In this document: positions 55,320 to 64,000 of the stretch, piece after piece | How the letters are laid out: every line of letters begins with the position of its first letter | Numbering within the stretch: the first letter of the stretch is position 1 | Source of the DNA: Paraburkholderia caballeronis | Lineage (GTDB): Bacteria; Pseudomonadota; Gammaproteobacteria; Burkholderiales; Burkholderiaceae | Reading direction: 5' to 3' | DNA length: 64,000 bases | NCBI RefSeq assembly: GCF_900104845.1 | Contig: NZ_FNSR01000001.1 | Span: 1 to 64,000, forward strand | The notes under the pieces: model-generated | Databases searched by the model: none | Told to the model about the DNA's origin: nothing | What the model saw: the letters and a program-made list of their open reading frames with translations, nothing else | Made by a program: the position numbers and the translations under genes

Positions 55320-56363
55320 TCAGATGTGCTGATCGGTGGACGGCTTCTCCCACAGATTGACGCCGCCTTCGGTCGCGTAACGGTCGATCTCCGCCAGCTC
55401 TTCCGCCGAGAACGCCAGGTTCTTCAGCGCGCCGACGTTCTCGCGCACCTGCTCCGCGCGGCTCGCGCCGATCAGCGCCGACGTCACGCGGCCGCCGCGC
55501 AGCGTCCACGCGATCGCCATCTGCGCGAGGCTCTGGCCGCGGCGCTGCGCGATGTCGTTCAGCTTGCGCACGTGATCGAGGTTCTGCGCGCTCAGGTGCT
55601 CGCCCTTCAGCGAGCCGCCGCCCGGACGGTTCACGCGCGCGTCCTCGGGCACGCCGTTCAGATACTTGTTCGTCAAGAGGCCCTGCGCGAGCGGCGTGAA
55701 CGCGATGCTGCCCGCGCCGACCTGGTCGAGCGTATCGAGCAGACCATGTTCGATCCAGCGGTTCAGCATGTTGTACGACGGCTGATGGATCAGCAGCGGC
55801 ACCTTGTGCTCCGCGAGCAGCTTCGCCATTTCGAGCGTCTTCTGCGCGGAGTACGACGAGATGCCGATGTACAGCGCCTTGCCCTGCTGCACGGCGGTCG
55901 CGAGCGCGCCGGCGGTTTCTTCGAGCGGCGTGTCCGCGTCGAAGCGGTGCGAATAGAAGATGTCGACGTAGTCGAGCCCCATCCGCTTCAGGCTCTGGTC
56001 GAGGCTCGCGAGCACGTACTTGCGCGAGCCGCCGCCCTGGCCATACGGGCCGGGCCACATGTCCCAGCCGGCCTTCGACGAGATCAGCAGTTCGTCGCGA
56101 TACGGACGGAAGTCGTCGTTGAAGATGCGGCCGAAATTCGTTTCCGCGCTGCCGTACGGCGGGCCGTAGTTGTTCGCGAGATCGAAGTGCGTGATGCCGA
56201 GATCGAACGCAGTGCGCAGGATCTCGCGCTGCGTGGAGATCGGCGTGGTGTCGCCGAAGTTGTGCCACAGGCCGAGCGACAGGGCCGGCAGCTTGAGGCC
56301 CGACTTGCCGCAAAAGCGGTATTGCATCTGCGCATAGCGTTCGGAGGCTGCTTCGTAGGCCAT
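55320..56363 (-). CDS. Aldo/keto reductase (YghZ / Gpr-like)
   Basis: This 347-residue TIM-barrel enzyme keeps the catalytic tetrad D61, Y66, K97 and H139 (FDLANNYG, ISSKAGWDM, FYSHRFD). LGLWHNFGDTTP and GPYGQGGGSRKYVLASLDQSLKRM match the YghZ group, which reduces methylglyoxal and L-glyceraldehyde 3-phosphate with NADPH. In Burkholderia many AKR paralogues exist, so the natural substrate is open. The ATG at 56363 is followed by a 12-residue N-terminal extension typical for the group. Confidence 0.93.
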   Translation of the reverse strand: MAYEAASERYAQMQYRFCGKSGLKLPALSLGLWHNFGDTTPISTQREILRTAFDLGITHFDLANNYGPPYGSAETNFGRIFNDDFRPYRDELLISSKAGWDMWPGPYGQGGGSRKYVLASLDQSLKRMGLDYVDIFYSHRFDADTPLEETAGALATAVQQGKALYIGISSYSAQKTLEMAKLLAEHKVPLLIHQPSYNMLNRWIEHGLLDTLDQVGAGSIAFTPLAQGLLTNKYLNGVPEDARVNRPGGGSLKGEHLSAQNLDHVRKLNDIAQRRGQSLAQMAIAWTLRGGRVTSALIGASRAEQVRENVGALKNLAFSAEELAEIDRYATEGGVNLWEKPSTDQHI

Positions 56364-56608
56364 TGCTTGAATCCTCGACGAAAACGGGAGAGAAAGAAGG
56401 CGCGGCCGCGAGGCGGCCGCGAAGACATTGCGTTGTCCGTTGCAACACCGCGTCGCCTGCCGGGGCGCCGCGGCTTCGGCGCGATGGACGCGCTATGTTA
56501 GCCAATCCACCCGCGTTTTGCAGAGGCCCAGATAGCGGGACGATAATGGACGGCGCACGCCGCGTCGCCTACACTGCGGCTCCGCATCAACAACAGACGG
56601 GTTATCGG

Positions 56609-56812
56609 ATGATCAAGGCGATTTCGCTCGCGCTGATTGTCGGCGGCATCGTGCTGCTGTACTTCGGCGGCCAGTCGTTCCACTCGCTCGCGAACGACAT
56701 GTCGCGCATGTTCACCGGCGCGCCCACCAACCGCACGATCCTGCTGATCGCAGGCGGCATCGCCGCGACGATCGCGGGGCTGATCGGGCTCGCGTCGTCG
56801 GGCAGGCGCTGA
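56609..56812 (+). CDS. DUF3185-family small membrane protein
   Basis: This 67-residue protein has two transmembrane segments (ISLALIVGGIVLLYFGG and TILLIAGGIAATIAGLIGLA) joined by a loop with FHSLANDMSRMFTGAPTNRT. The pattern matches the DUF3185 family, whose function is unknown. It is often found next to stress genes. The start at 56609 follows GACGGG, a weak site. Confidence 0.8.
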   Translation: MIKAISLALIVGGIVLLYFGGQSFHSLANDMSRMFTGAPTNRTILLIAGGIAATIAGLIGLASSGRR

Positions 56813-56935
56813 CCCGGCGCGGTCGGCGGAAACGAGGCGCGCCGCGTGGCGGTGCGCAGCGCCGTTGCGCCGCGTCTCGCTGCGCCGTGACGGCGGGACG
56901 ACCGGAGGCGGCGCATGGTGCGCCGCCCGCATCGT

Positions 56936-57697
56936 TCAGAGCGGCACTTCCGGCGTCGCCGCCGAGCGCGTGTTCGGCAGCGGCACGTTGCTCGCGCCGT
57001 GATAGGTGAACACGAGCGAGAACTTCACCTGGTCGCTCAGGTTCTTGCCCGCCGAATGCAGCGTGTTGCAGTGGAAGAACACGACGTCGCCGGCCGCGAG
57101 CGTCGGCGTCACCGCGTTGTCGATCCACAGCCGGTTTTCCGGCAGGTCCGCGCGGAAGAATTTCGCTTCGTCGAAGCGATCGGACGTGAACGCCGCGTCG
57201 TGCGACGCGGGCACGAGCCACAGCGCGCCGTTGTCCGCGGTCTCCGGTCCGAGCGCGAGCCACACCGATACGAGATCGTCGCGCTCGAACGACCAGTAGC
57301 GCACGTCGCGATGCCAGCCGGTCAGGCTGCCGTACGCGGGATGCTTCGTCATCATGCAGTTGTGATGCGCGCGCGACAGCACCGGCTGCTCGCCGAAGTA
57401 CAGCTCCATCCAGCCGCGAATCTCCGGCGACGTCGCCCATTCGCGGAACAGCGCGTGGCGCGAATACGCGTCGAGCAGGCGGCGCACCGTATGGCCGCCG
57501 GGCGCGTCGCGCGAATCGGGCGCGCCCGGGTACTGCAGGTCGGCCTCGAATTCGACCGGCGCCGCGGCGGCGCGCAACTGTTCGGCCGCGACGGCCTTGA
57601 TCTCCTCGCACCGCTGCGGCGACACGAGCCCCGGCACCACCACGAAACCGCGTTCGCGCAGCGTGCGGACCTGTTCCTTCTTCGACTGGACTGACAT
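56936..57697 (-). CDS. Phytanoyl-CoA dioxygenase (PhyH) family protein
   Basis: This 253-residue protein is a 2-oxoglutarate/Fe(II) dioxygenase-like protein. The iron facial triad is H129 and D131 (GWHRDVRYW) plus H214 (HCNTLHSAGKN). The residue expected to bind 2-oxoglutarate, usually an arginine some ten residues after the last histidine, seems to be lysine (SDQVKFSLV). It likely hydroxylates a small molecule or amino acid (ectoine hydroxylase-like). The ATG at 57697 follows GGAAG. Confidence 0.85.
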   Translation of the reverse strand: MSVQSKKEQVRTLRERGFVVVPGLVSPQRCEEIKAVAAEQLRAAAAPVEFEADLQYPGAPDSRDAPGGHTVRRLLDAYSRHALFREWATSPEIRGWMELYFGEQPVLSRAHHNCMMTKHPAYGSLTGWHRDVRYWSFERDDLVSVWLALGPETADNGALWLVPASHDAAFTSDRFDEAKFFRADLPENRLWIDNAVTPTLAAGDVVFFHCNTLHSAGKNLSDQVKFSLVFTYHGASNVPLPNTRSAATPEVPL

Positions 57698-58321
57698 GGG
57701 ACTTCCGTTATTCGATGTCTGGTTTGCGCGTTGCGTCCATGAAAACCACGGCTCGCGGCGCTGCGGCGCGGGCCATGATTTCGCCCCGCCGCGATCTGCT
57801 CGATTGTAAAGCGACTGCGCGTGCGTCGCGGCGCGGTCGTCGGCCGGACGGCGCTCCGCCGCCGGCCCGTGCGGACTCCGCGGCACACGCTCCGGACCGG
57901 GACGTTTGCGCACGCCGCGGCGATCCGGCCCCGATCTGCGCGCAACTGCCGCGATCGTCGCGAGCCGCACGGGATTGGGGCGGGCGCACCGCAATGGCAT
58001 CAAAGGGCGGAATCGTCCGCGTCAAAAGCGCTCATGGACGCGTCCCGCCGGTGGCGAGCGCGGGTATTAACCGACTTCTCGCGGTCACGATTCGCGTGTA
58101 GCCTGCGTCGCATGTTGTTCGCTTTCTCCGACCTCCGTCTGCCCGAACAGGCCGTTCGCACGGCCTCCTGCCAGGCCGGCGCTCCGCTTGCCGCCTCCGC
58201 CTTCCGCCGGTTTCCGCCAGACCGCCTGCCGGCACGCTTACGTTTTGATTCAAACGGGCACGTTTGCTGCTGCGCCTGATCCACCGCGCGCGGCGCACTC
58301 GATCCCGGACCCGCTGACACC
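57698..58321. other. Intergenic region, no confident gene
   Basis: About 620 GC-rich bases between the dioxygenase gene and a doubtful small frame. No RBS-supported gene, repeat or hairpin stands out. The promoter of the dioxygenase lies near the start of the region. Confidence 0.4.
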
Positions 58322-58684
58322 ATGCACACTCTTTTGAATACCCGACTCACCCGCGCCGCATTGAAGGCCGCGCGTCCGGCGCGCCGTCATCTGGTTCGCG
58401 CGCTGCGCCATCATTCGGCGCGCACCCGCGCGCTTGCCGAACAGGTGCGCGACGTGCATCCCGTCGACGGAATGCGCGCGTGGTTCCATGCGTTCTTCTC
58501 GGTGCTGCGCGTGCGCACCGGCGCGCGGCACTTCTCGCTGCGCACGCTGCTGTATCGCCCGAACGCGCCGCTGCGCAAGCTGACGACCGCGCAGACGACG
58601 CCCACGCGCACCGCATCGGGCTCGCGCCGCCCGCGCCGGATGTCGGCGACGAGCGAGGGCTGGTTCGCGTTCGCGATGCGGTGA
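58322..58684 (+). CDS. Doubtful small basic protein
   Basis: This 120-residue frame codes for a very basic, Arg/Ala-rich protein (MHTLLNTRLTRAALKAARPARRH). It has no clear ribosome binding site (CCGCTGACACC precedes the ATG) and no domain I recognise. The GC-rich composition could give such frames by chance. Its placement between a gene-free stretch and the metK terminator leaves room for a real gene. I include it at low confidence. Confidence 0.3.
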   Translation: MHTLLNTRLTRAALKAARPARRHLVRALRHHSARTRALAEQVRDVHPVDGMRAWFHAFFSVLRVRTGARHFSLRTLLYRPNAPLRKLTTAQTTPTRTASGSRRPRRMSATSEGWFAFAMR

Positions 58685-58754
58685 CGCCGCGCGAGGTTCG
58701 CGGCGGCGGCACGCGGTAGCCACGCAACCGCTCGCCGCGAGCGACGCAGATGTG

Positions 58755-58790
58755 AAAAACCCCGCACGACCAACGTCGTGCGGGGTTTTT
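58755..58790. terminator. Bidirectional terminator after metK
   Basis: A 16-base perfect inverted repeat, AAAAACCCCGCACGAC and its complement, with a CAAC loop, lies 77 bases after the metK stop. A- and T-runs on both sides allow use from either strand. Confidence 0.92.
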
Positions 58791-58867
58791 CTTATGCGCT
58801 TACTGCCAGCGGTGCGAGGGGCGCGGCCCGCTCGCCGAAACGACGGCGAGGGGCCGCGCGCAACGCG

Positions 58868-60058
<1,191 letters not shown>

Positions 60059-60212
60059 GTTGTGACTCCTGCCCCGGTTACGATTGATGTTCACGTAGCC
60101 AGCTCCGGGAGCCTGAAGTGGCGACGCTTTAGCGGATTACCTGTCCGGCTGCGCGACGCTGTCGCAGTCAACCGGCTTCGCCCCGCAAGTTGTCTATTAA
60201 CTCGGCGAAGCC
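60059..60212 (-). promoter_or_regulatory. metK 5' leader with stable hairpin
   Basis: The predicted metK transcript starts near 60210. At its 5' end GGCGAAGCC (60204-60212) pairs with GGCTTCGCC (60174-60182), a 9-base stem with a 21-nt loop. The leader of about 150 bases before the GTG is long for this genome. It could be a cis-regulatory RNA or just a stabilising hairpin. I do not recognise a known SAM or SAH riboswitch in it. Confidence 0.4.
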
Positions 60213-60215
60213 CGT

Positions 60216-60242
60216 ATTATAACGACTTCGCTCATTTGTCAC
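60216..60242 (-). promoter_or_regulatory. Sigma-70 promoter of metK
   Basis: On the minus strand GTGACA (60237-60242) and TATAAT (60216-60221) are 15 bases apart. It faces metK. It repeats the layout of the promoter at 12362-12388. Confidence 0.55.
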
Positions 60243-60317
60243 AGAGTCTTCGCGCGTGCAGTCTTTCGCATCCGTTCATCCCGCCTTTCCTTATTCCACG
60301 CCGTCCGGAGCCCACAC

Positions 60318-61202
60318 ATGCTAGGCAGGCTCGGCACCCGGCTCGGCATCACCGTCCTCAAACTGCTCGCGATCCTGCCGTACGGTTTCGTCGCCCGTCT
60401 CGGCGACGGCCTCGGCTGGCTGCTCTACCAGGTTCCGAGCCGCCGCAGACGCATCGTCCACATCAACCTGAGGCTGTGCTTCCCCGACTGGAGCGATGCG
60501 CGCCGCGAGGAAGTCGCGGGCCTGCATTTCCGTCACGCGATCCGCAGTTATCTGGAGCGCAGCGTCCAGTGGTTCGGCTCCGCGAAGAAACTCGAAAAGC
60601 TGATCGAACTCGACAGCGAAGTCGATCTCACCGATCCCGACCTGCCGCCGACGCTGTTCCTCGGCCTGCACTTCGTCGGCATCGAGGCCGGCTCGATGTT
60701 CCTCAACTACTCGCTGCACCGGCCGTGCGGGTCGCTGTATCAGCCGATGTCGAACCCGGAACTGGAAGCAGCCGCGAAGGCCGGCCGCAGCCGCTTCGGC
60801 GCCGAGATGGTGAGCCGCGCGGACAGCGCGCGGGTGGTGCTGCGCTGGCTGCGCGACCGCAAGCCGGTGATGCTTGGCGCGGACATGGACTACGGCGCGC
60901 GCAACTCGACGTTCGTGCCGTTCTTCGGCATCCCGACCTGCACGCTGACCGCCGTCGGCCGGCTCGCGAAGGTCGGCCGCGCGCAGGTGGTGCCGTTCAT
61001 CGGCGAGGTGCTGCCGAACTACAAGGGCTATCGGCTGAAGGTGTTCAAGCCGTGGGAGAACTACCCGACCGGCGACGACGACGTCGATGCACGGCGGATG
61101 AACGCGTTCCTCGAAGAGCAGATTCCGAAGATGCCCGAGCAGTATTACTGGGTGCACAAGCGGTTCAAGACGCGGCCGCCGGGGGAGCCGGGGTTCTATT
61201 GA
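60318..61202 (+). CDS. lpxL: Lipid A biosynthesis lauroyl acyltransferase (LpxL/HtrB type)
   Basis: This 294-residue inner-membrane acyltransferase has a hydrophobic N-terminal anchor (about residues 9-35) and the catalytic HX4E motif HFVGIE. LGADMDYGARNSTFVPFFG and VVPFIGEVLPNYKGY also fit the LpxL/HtrB family, which adds a secondary acyl chain to lipid A. Adjacent metK-lpxL-dapF order is common in Burkholderia. Which chain length or position is used cannot be told. Start ATG at 60318 follows a GGAG site. Confidence 0.92.
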   Translation: MLGRLGTRLGITVLKLLAILPYGFVARLGDGLGWLLYQVPSRRRRIVHINLRLCFPDWSDARREEVAGLHFRHAIRSYLERSVQWFGSAKKLEKLIELDSEVDLTDPDLPPTLFLGLHFVGIEAGSMFLNYSLHRPCGSLYQPMSNPELEAAAKAGRSRFGAEMVSRADSARVVLRWLRDRKPVMLGADMDYGARNSTFVPFFGIPTCTLTAVGRLAKVGRAQVVPFIGEVLPNYKGYRLKVFKPWENYPTGDDDVDARRMNAFLEEQIPKMPEQYYWVHKRFKTRPPGEPGFY

Positions 61203-61352
61203 GCGTCGGCGCCGGGCGGCGGCTTGATCGAACGCGATGCGCGTGCGTCGCGCACAGACGATGCGCTGTCCGCCCGACCACACGGCCCGTTCGCGGGTTC
61301 GGAGCCCGTCCCGGAAACCGGCGAATCCCGCCGCGTCACTTACAATAGCGGC

Positions 61353-62243
61353 ATGAAACTGAAATTCACCAAGATGCACGGCGCGGGCAACGACTTCGTC
61401 GTGCTCGACGGCTACACCGAGCCGCTCGACCTGACGCCCGAACGCGTGCGCGCGCTCGCCGACCGCCATTTCGGCGTCGGCGCCGACCAGTTGCTGCTGG
61501 TCGAGCGGCCGACCATCGACGGCGTCGATTTCCGCTACCGGATCTTCAATTGCGACGGCGGCGAAGTCGAGCATTGCGGCAACGGCGCGCGCTGCTTCGT
61601 GAAGTTCGTCCGCGACCGCAAGCTGACCGCCGCGCAGCGCATCCGCGTGCAGGTGCAGAACGGCATCATCACGCTCGCGATGCAGCCGGACGGCGAGGTC
61701 ATCGTCGACATGGGTCGCCCGGTGTTCGAGCCGGCCAAGGTGCCGTTCGACGCGAGCGGCCTCGAAGGCCGCCGCGAAGGCAACGACACGCTATGGCCGC
61801 TCGACGTGAACGGCGCGACGCGCTGGATTTCGGTCGTGTCGATGGGCAATCCGCATGCGGTGCAGGTGGTCAACGACGTCGAGGCGTTCCCGGTGCTGGT
61901 CGACGGACCGATCGTCGAGGCGCATCCGCGTTTTCCGCGCAAGGTGAACGCCGGTTTCATGCAGATCGTGTCGCGCAGCGAAGTGCGGCTGCGCGTGTAC
62001 GAGCGCGGCGCAGGCGAAACGCTCGCGTGCGGCACCGGCGCGTGCGCGGCGGTCGCGGCCGGCATCCGGCGCGGGCTGCTCGACTCGCCGGTGAAGGTGC
62101 ATACGCACGGCGGCGTGCTGACGATCGCGTGGGACGGCGGCCCCAAGGGAGACCTGCTTTCGGGCGCGCCCGACGAGTCCGCCGCGCTGACGATGGCCGG
62201 CCCCGCGGTGACGGTGTTCGAAGGCGAGATCGAACTCGCGTGA
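61353..62243 (+). CDS. dapF: Diaminopimelate epimerase DapF
   Basis: This 296-residue enzyme converts LL- to meso-diaminopimelate for lysine and peptidoglycan synthesis. The two catalytic cysteines are C75 (EHCGNGARC) and C226 (ACGTGACA), and [13 protein letters not shown] is the N-terminal signature. It acts without cofactor in the cytoplasm. The ATG at 61353 gives the family start; longer frames upstream are not used. A TACAAT-like -10 directly before it may mean a short leader. Confidence 0.96.
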   Translation: MKLKFTKMHGAGNDFVVLDGYTEPLDLTPERVRALADRHFGVGADQLLLVERPTIDGVDFRYRIFNCDGGEVEHCGNGARCFVKFVRDRKLTAAQRIRVQVQNGIITLAMQPDGEVIVDMGRPVFEPAKVPFDASGLEGRREGNDTLWPLDVNGATRWISVVSMGNPHAVQVVNDVEAFPVLVDGPIVEAHPRFPRKVNAGFMQIVSRSEVRLRVYERGAGETLACGTGACAAVAAGIRRGLLDSPVKVHTHGGVLTIAWDGGPKGDLLSGAPDESAALTMAGPAVTVFEGEIELA

Positions 62244-62334
62244 CGCCGCCGCGCGCCGAACCGAAACCTCCGGCCGTTGCGGCCGGCCCCGAATCACCGA
62301 TGCGCGCGCCGCGCGCGTCTCTTCTGCCGAAACC

Positions 62335-63006
62335 ATGAACGATCGCGAAGTCGCCGACTACCTGCTGGCCAACCCCGATTTCTTCGTCGAGCACGCCGAG
62401 CTGCTGTCGACGATCCGGCTCGGCAACCCGCACGGCAAGGCGGCCGTGTCGCTGCAGGAACGGCAGATGGAAATGCTGCGCGACAAGAACAAGCTGCTGG
62501 AGCGGCGGCTGTCCGAACTGCTGCGCTACGGTCACGAGAACGACAGCATCGCGACGAAGTTCGTCCGCTGGACGACGCGCATCGTCGCCGAGCGCGACCC
62601 GTACGCGCTGCCGCGCGCGGTCGCGCAGAATCTGCGCGACGTGTTCGACGTGCCGCAGGCGGCGCTGCGCGTGTGGGACGTCGCCGAAGCGTACTCGCAG
62701 GCGGACTTCGCGCGCAGCCCCGGCGAGGAAGTGCGGATCTTCGCGAACAGCCTCACCACGCCGTACTGCGGCGCGAACACCGGCTTCGAGGCCGCGCAGT
62801 GGCTCGACATCGCGGACGGCGCGCCGGAATCGGTCGCGCTCGTCGCGCTGCGCGCGCCGGACGGCGATCCGCTGGCGAACGCGTTCGGCCTGCTCGTGAT
62901 GGGCTCGCCCGATCCGCGCCGTTTCCACGACGGCATGGCGACCGACTTCCTGATGCAGATCGGCGCGCTCGCGAGCGCGGCGCTCACGCGGCTGCTGCCG
63001 CACTGA
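62335..63006 (+). CDS. DUF484 family protein
   Basis: This 223-residue protein opens with DREVADYLLANPDFFVEHAELLSTIRL and a coiled coil (LQERQMEMLRDKNKLLERRLSELL), followed by a GAF-like domain. It belongs to DUF484 (YigA-like), whose gene lies between dapF and xerC in many Proteobacteria, as here. Function is not known, though links to chromosome segregation have been suggested from its place. The ATG starts 91 bases after dapF. Confidence 0.93.
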   Translation: MNDREVADYLLANPDFFVEHAELLSTIRLGNPHGKAAVSLQERQMEMLRDKNKLLERRLSELLRYGHENDSIATKFVRWTTRIVAERDPYALPRAVAQNLRDVFDVPQAALRVWDVAEAYSQADFARSPGEEVRIFANSLTTPYCGANTGFEAAQWLDIADGAPESVALVALRAPDGDPLANAFGLLVMGSPDPRRFHDGMATDFLMQIGALASAALTRLLPH

Positions 63007-63034
63007 GCGCGCCGACCGCTTTCGCCCGCCCATC

Positions 63035-63958
63035 GTGAACCCGACCGACCCGATCGCCGACTACCTGTCGAGCCTCGAACACGAGCGGCGGCTGTCCGCG
63101 CATACGCTGCGCGGCTACGCGCACGAACTCGAAGAGCTGGTGAAGCTCGCGAACGGCCGCCCGCTCGAACGGCTGAGCGCCGCCGACGTGCGCGGCGCGG
63201 TCGTGCGCGCGCACGCGGGGGGACTGTCGTCGCGGTCGATCGCGCATCGGCTGTCCGCGTGGCGCGCGTTCTACCGGTGGCTCGCTGGCCGCATCGAACT
63301 CGAAGCGAATCCGGTCGCCGCGGTGCGTGCGCCGAAGCGCGCGAAGACGCTGCCGAAGGCGCTGTCGGTGGACGACACGGCCGCGCTGATGAACGCGCCG
63401 ACCGCCGACACCGCCGAGGCGCTGCGCGACCACGCGATGCTCGAACTGTTCTATTCGTCCGGGCTGCGGCTCGCGGAACTGGTCGGACTCGACGTGCATT
63501 ACGTGAAGCGCGACGGCTACGAGTCGACCGGCTGGCTCAAGCGCGACGCGGCCGAAGTCGAAGTGCACGGCAAGGGCAACCGGCATCGGATGGTGCCGGT
63601 CGGCAGCAAGGCACTCGTCGCGCTCGACGCATGGCTCGCGGTGCGCGGCTCGCTCGTGAAGCACGACGACGCGCCGCTCTTCCTGTCCGTGCGCGGCAAC
63701 CGGATGTCGCCCGGCGTCGTGCGCGAGCGCGTGAAGCGCGCAGCGCTCGCAGCTGGCATCCCGGCGAACGTCCATCCGCACGTGCTGCGCCACTCGTTCG
63801 CGACGCATCTGCTGCAATCGAGCGGCGACCTGCGCGCGGTGCAGGAACTGCTCGGCCACGCGAGCATCTCCGCGACGCAGGTCTATACGTCGCTCGACTT
63901 CCAGCATCTGGCGCGCGTGTACGACACCGCGCACCCGCGCGCGAAGAAGCGCGACTGA
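63035..63958 (+). CDS. xerC: Tyrosine recombinase XerC
   Basis: This 307-residue recombinase resolves chromosome dimers at dif with XerD. The full catalytic set is present: R145 (SSGLRLAEL), K180 (HGKGNRHR), H249 and R252 (HVLRHSF), H275 (LLGHASI) and nucleophile Y284 (TQVYTSLD). The N-terminal SAM-like core-binding domain covers residues 5-90. It follows DUF484 as in the usual dapF-DUF484-xerC order. The start is GTG at 63035, 28 bases after the DUF484 stop. Confidence 0.95.
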   Translation: MNPTDPIADYLSSLEHERRLSAHTLRGYAHELEELVKLANGRPLERLSAADVRGAVVRAHAGGLSSRSIAHRLSAWRAFYRWLAGRIELEANPVAAVRAPKRAKTLPKALSVDDTAALMNAPTADTAEALRDHAMLELFYSSGLRLAELVGLDVHYVKRDGYESTGWLKRDAAEVEVHGKGNRHRMVPVGSKALVALDAWLAVRGSLVKHDDAPLFLSVRGNRMSPGVVRERVKRAALAAGIPANVHPHVLRHSFATHLLQSSGDLRAVQELLGHASISATQVYTSLDFQHLARVYDTAHPRAKKRD

Positions 63959-64000
63959 TGCCATCCGGCGCGCGGCGGCGGGCTGTCCGGCCCGTCGCCG

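Noticed and set aside
63035..63958. Phage integrase marking a mobile element
   Set aside because: Position after dapF and DUF484 and full-length similarity pattern point to housekeeping XerC; no att sites or phage genes are seen.

Overview
The window is a high-GC (roughly two-thirds G+C), gene-dense stretch that reads as part of the main chromosome of a member of Burkholderia sensu lato (Betaproteobacteria). Supporting this are the block metK / lauroyl-acyltransferase / dapF / DUF484 / xerC, the block rsmI / yraN / diaA / dolP, an H-NS protein of the short Burkholderia type, strong GCG/CTC/GAC codon bias, and GTG or TTG starts with GGAG-type ribosome binding sites. I see no insertion sequence, prophage, CRISPR array or replication origin. 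The taxonomic call rests on pattern recognition, not on a database search.

Layout. 1-4 kb: end of a phospholipase-D-like gene, an AraC regulator and a metal-free NAD formate dehydrogenase. 4-7.5 kb: a lipoprotein beta-propeller, then modABC behind a ModE-like operator. 7.6-12 kb: tRNA-Ala(CGC), cytochrome c, dolP, diaA, yraN (leftward), rsmI (rightward) and rlpA, whose approximately 480-nt upstream region holds a promoter and four hairpins. 12.6-20 kb: MBL hydrolase/exonuclease pair, Lrp regulator, CDF exporter, H-NS, HugZ-like protein, MFS exporter, orphan LivK-type binding protein. 20.5-32.4 kb: nitronate monooxygenase, dienelactone hydrolase, amidase, HiPIP, FAD oxidase, EEP-family nuclease/phosphatase, fpr, a soluble two-component system, an amino-acid permease.

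32.8-40.5 kb is the most distinctive region. It is a seven-gene operon for a form II (AYRGAGR) molybdenum hydroxylase, with 2Fe-2S, Mo and FAD subunits followed by MoxR-ATPase, VWA, CoxG and XdhC maturation proteins. A sigma-54-type promoter precedes it, and its leader can fold into two mutually exclusive hairpins. Next come an oxalate/formate-type MFS antiporter with a 41-residue partner protein, a PepSY membrane protein, SrkA kinase and a small orphan protein.

45.5-51.7 kb: tripartite RND efflux operon (pump, adaptor, outer-membrane factor). 52-58 kb: MFS exporter, small membrane proteins, desaturase, aldo/keto reductase, PhyH-type dioxygenase. 58.8-64 kb: metK (leftward, with a structured 5' leader) and lpxL-like, dapF, DUF484 and xerC (rightward).

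Functional links: modABC supplies molybdate, which the form II hydroxylase needs. The formate dehydrogenase is of the metal-free D-2-hydroxyacid dehydrogenase type and does not need molybdenum. The form II enzyme and the OFA antiporter both suggest small organic acid or aldehyde metabolism, but the substrates cannot be read from sequence.
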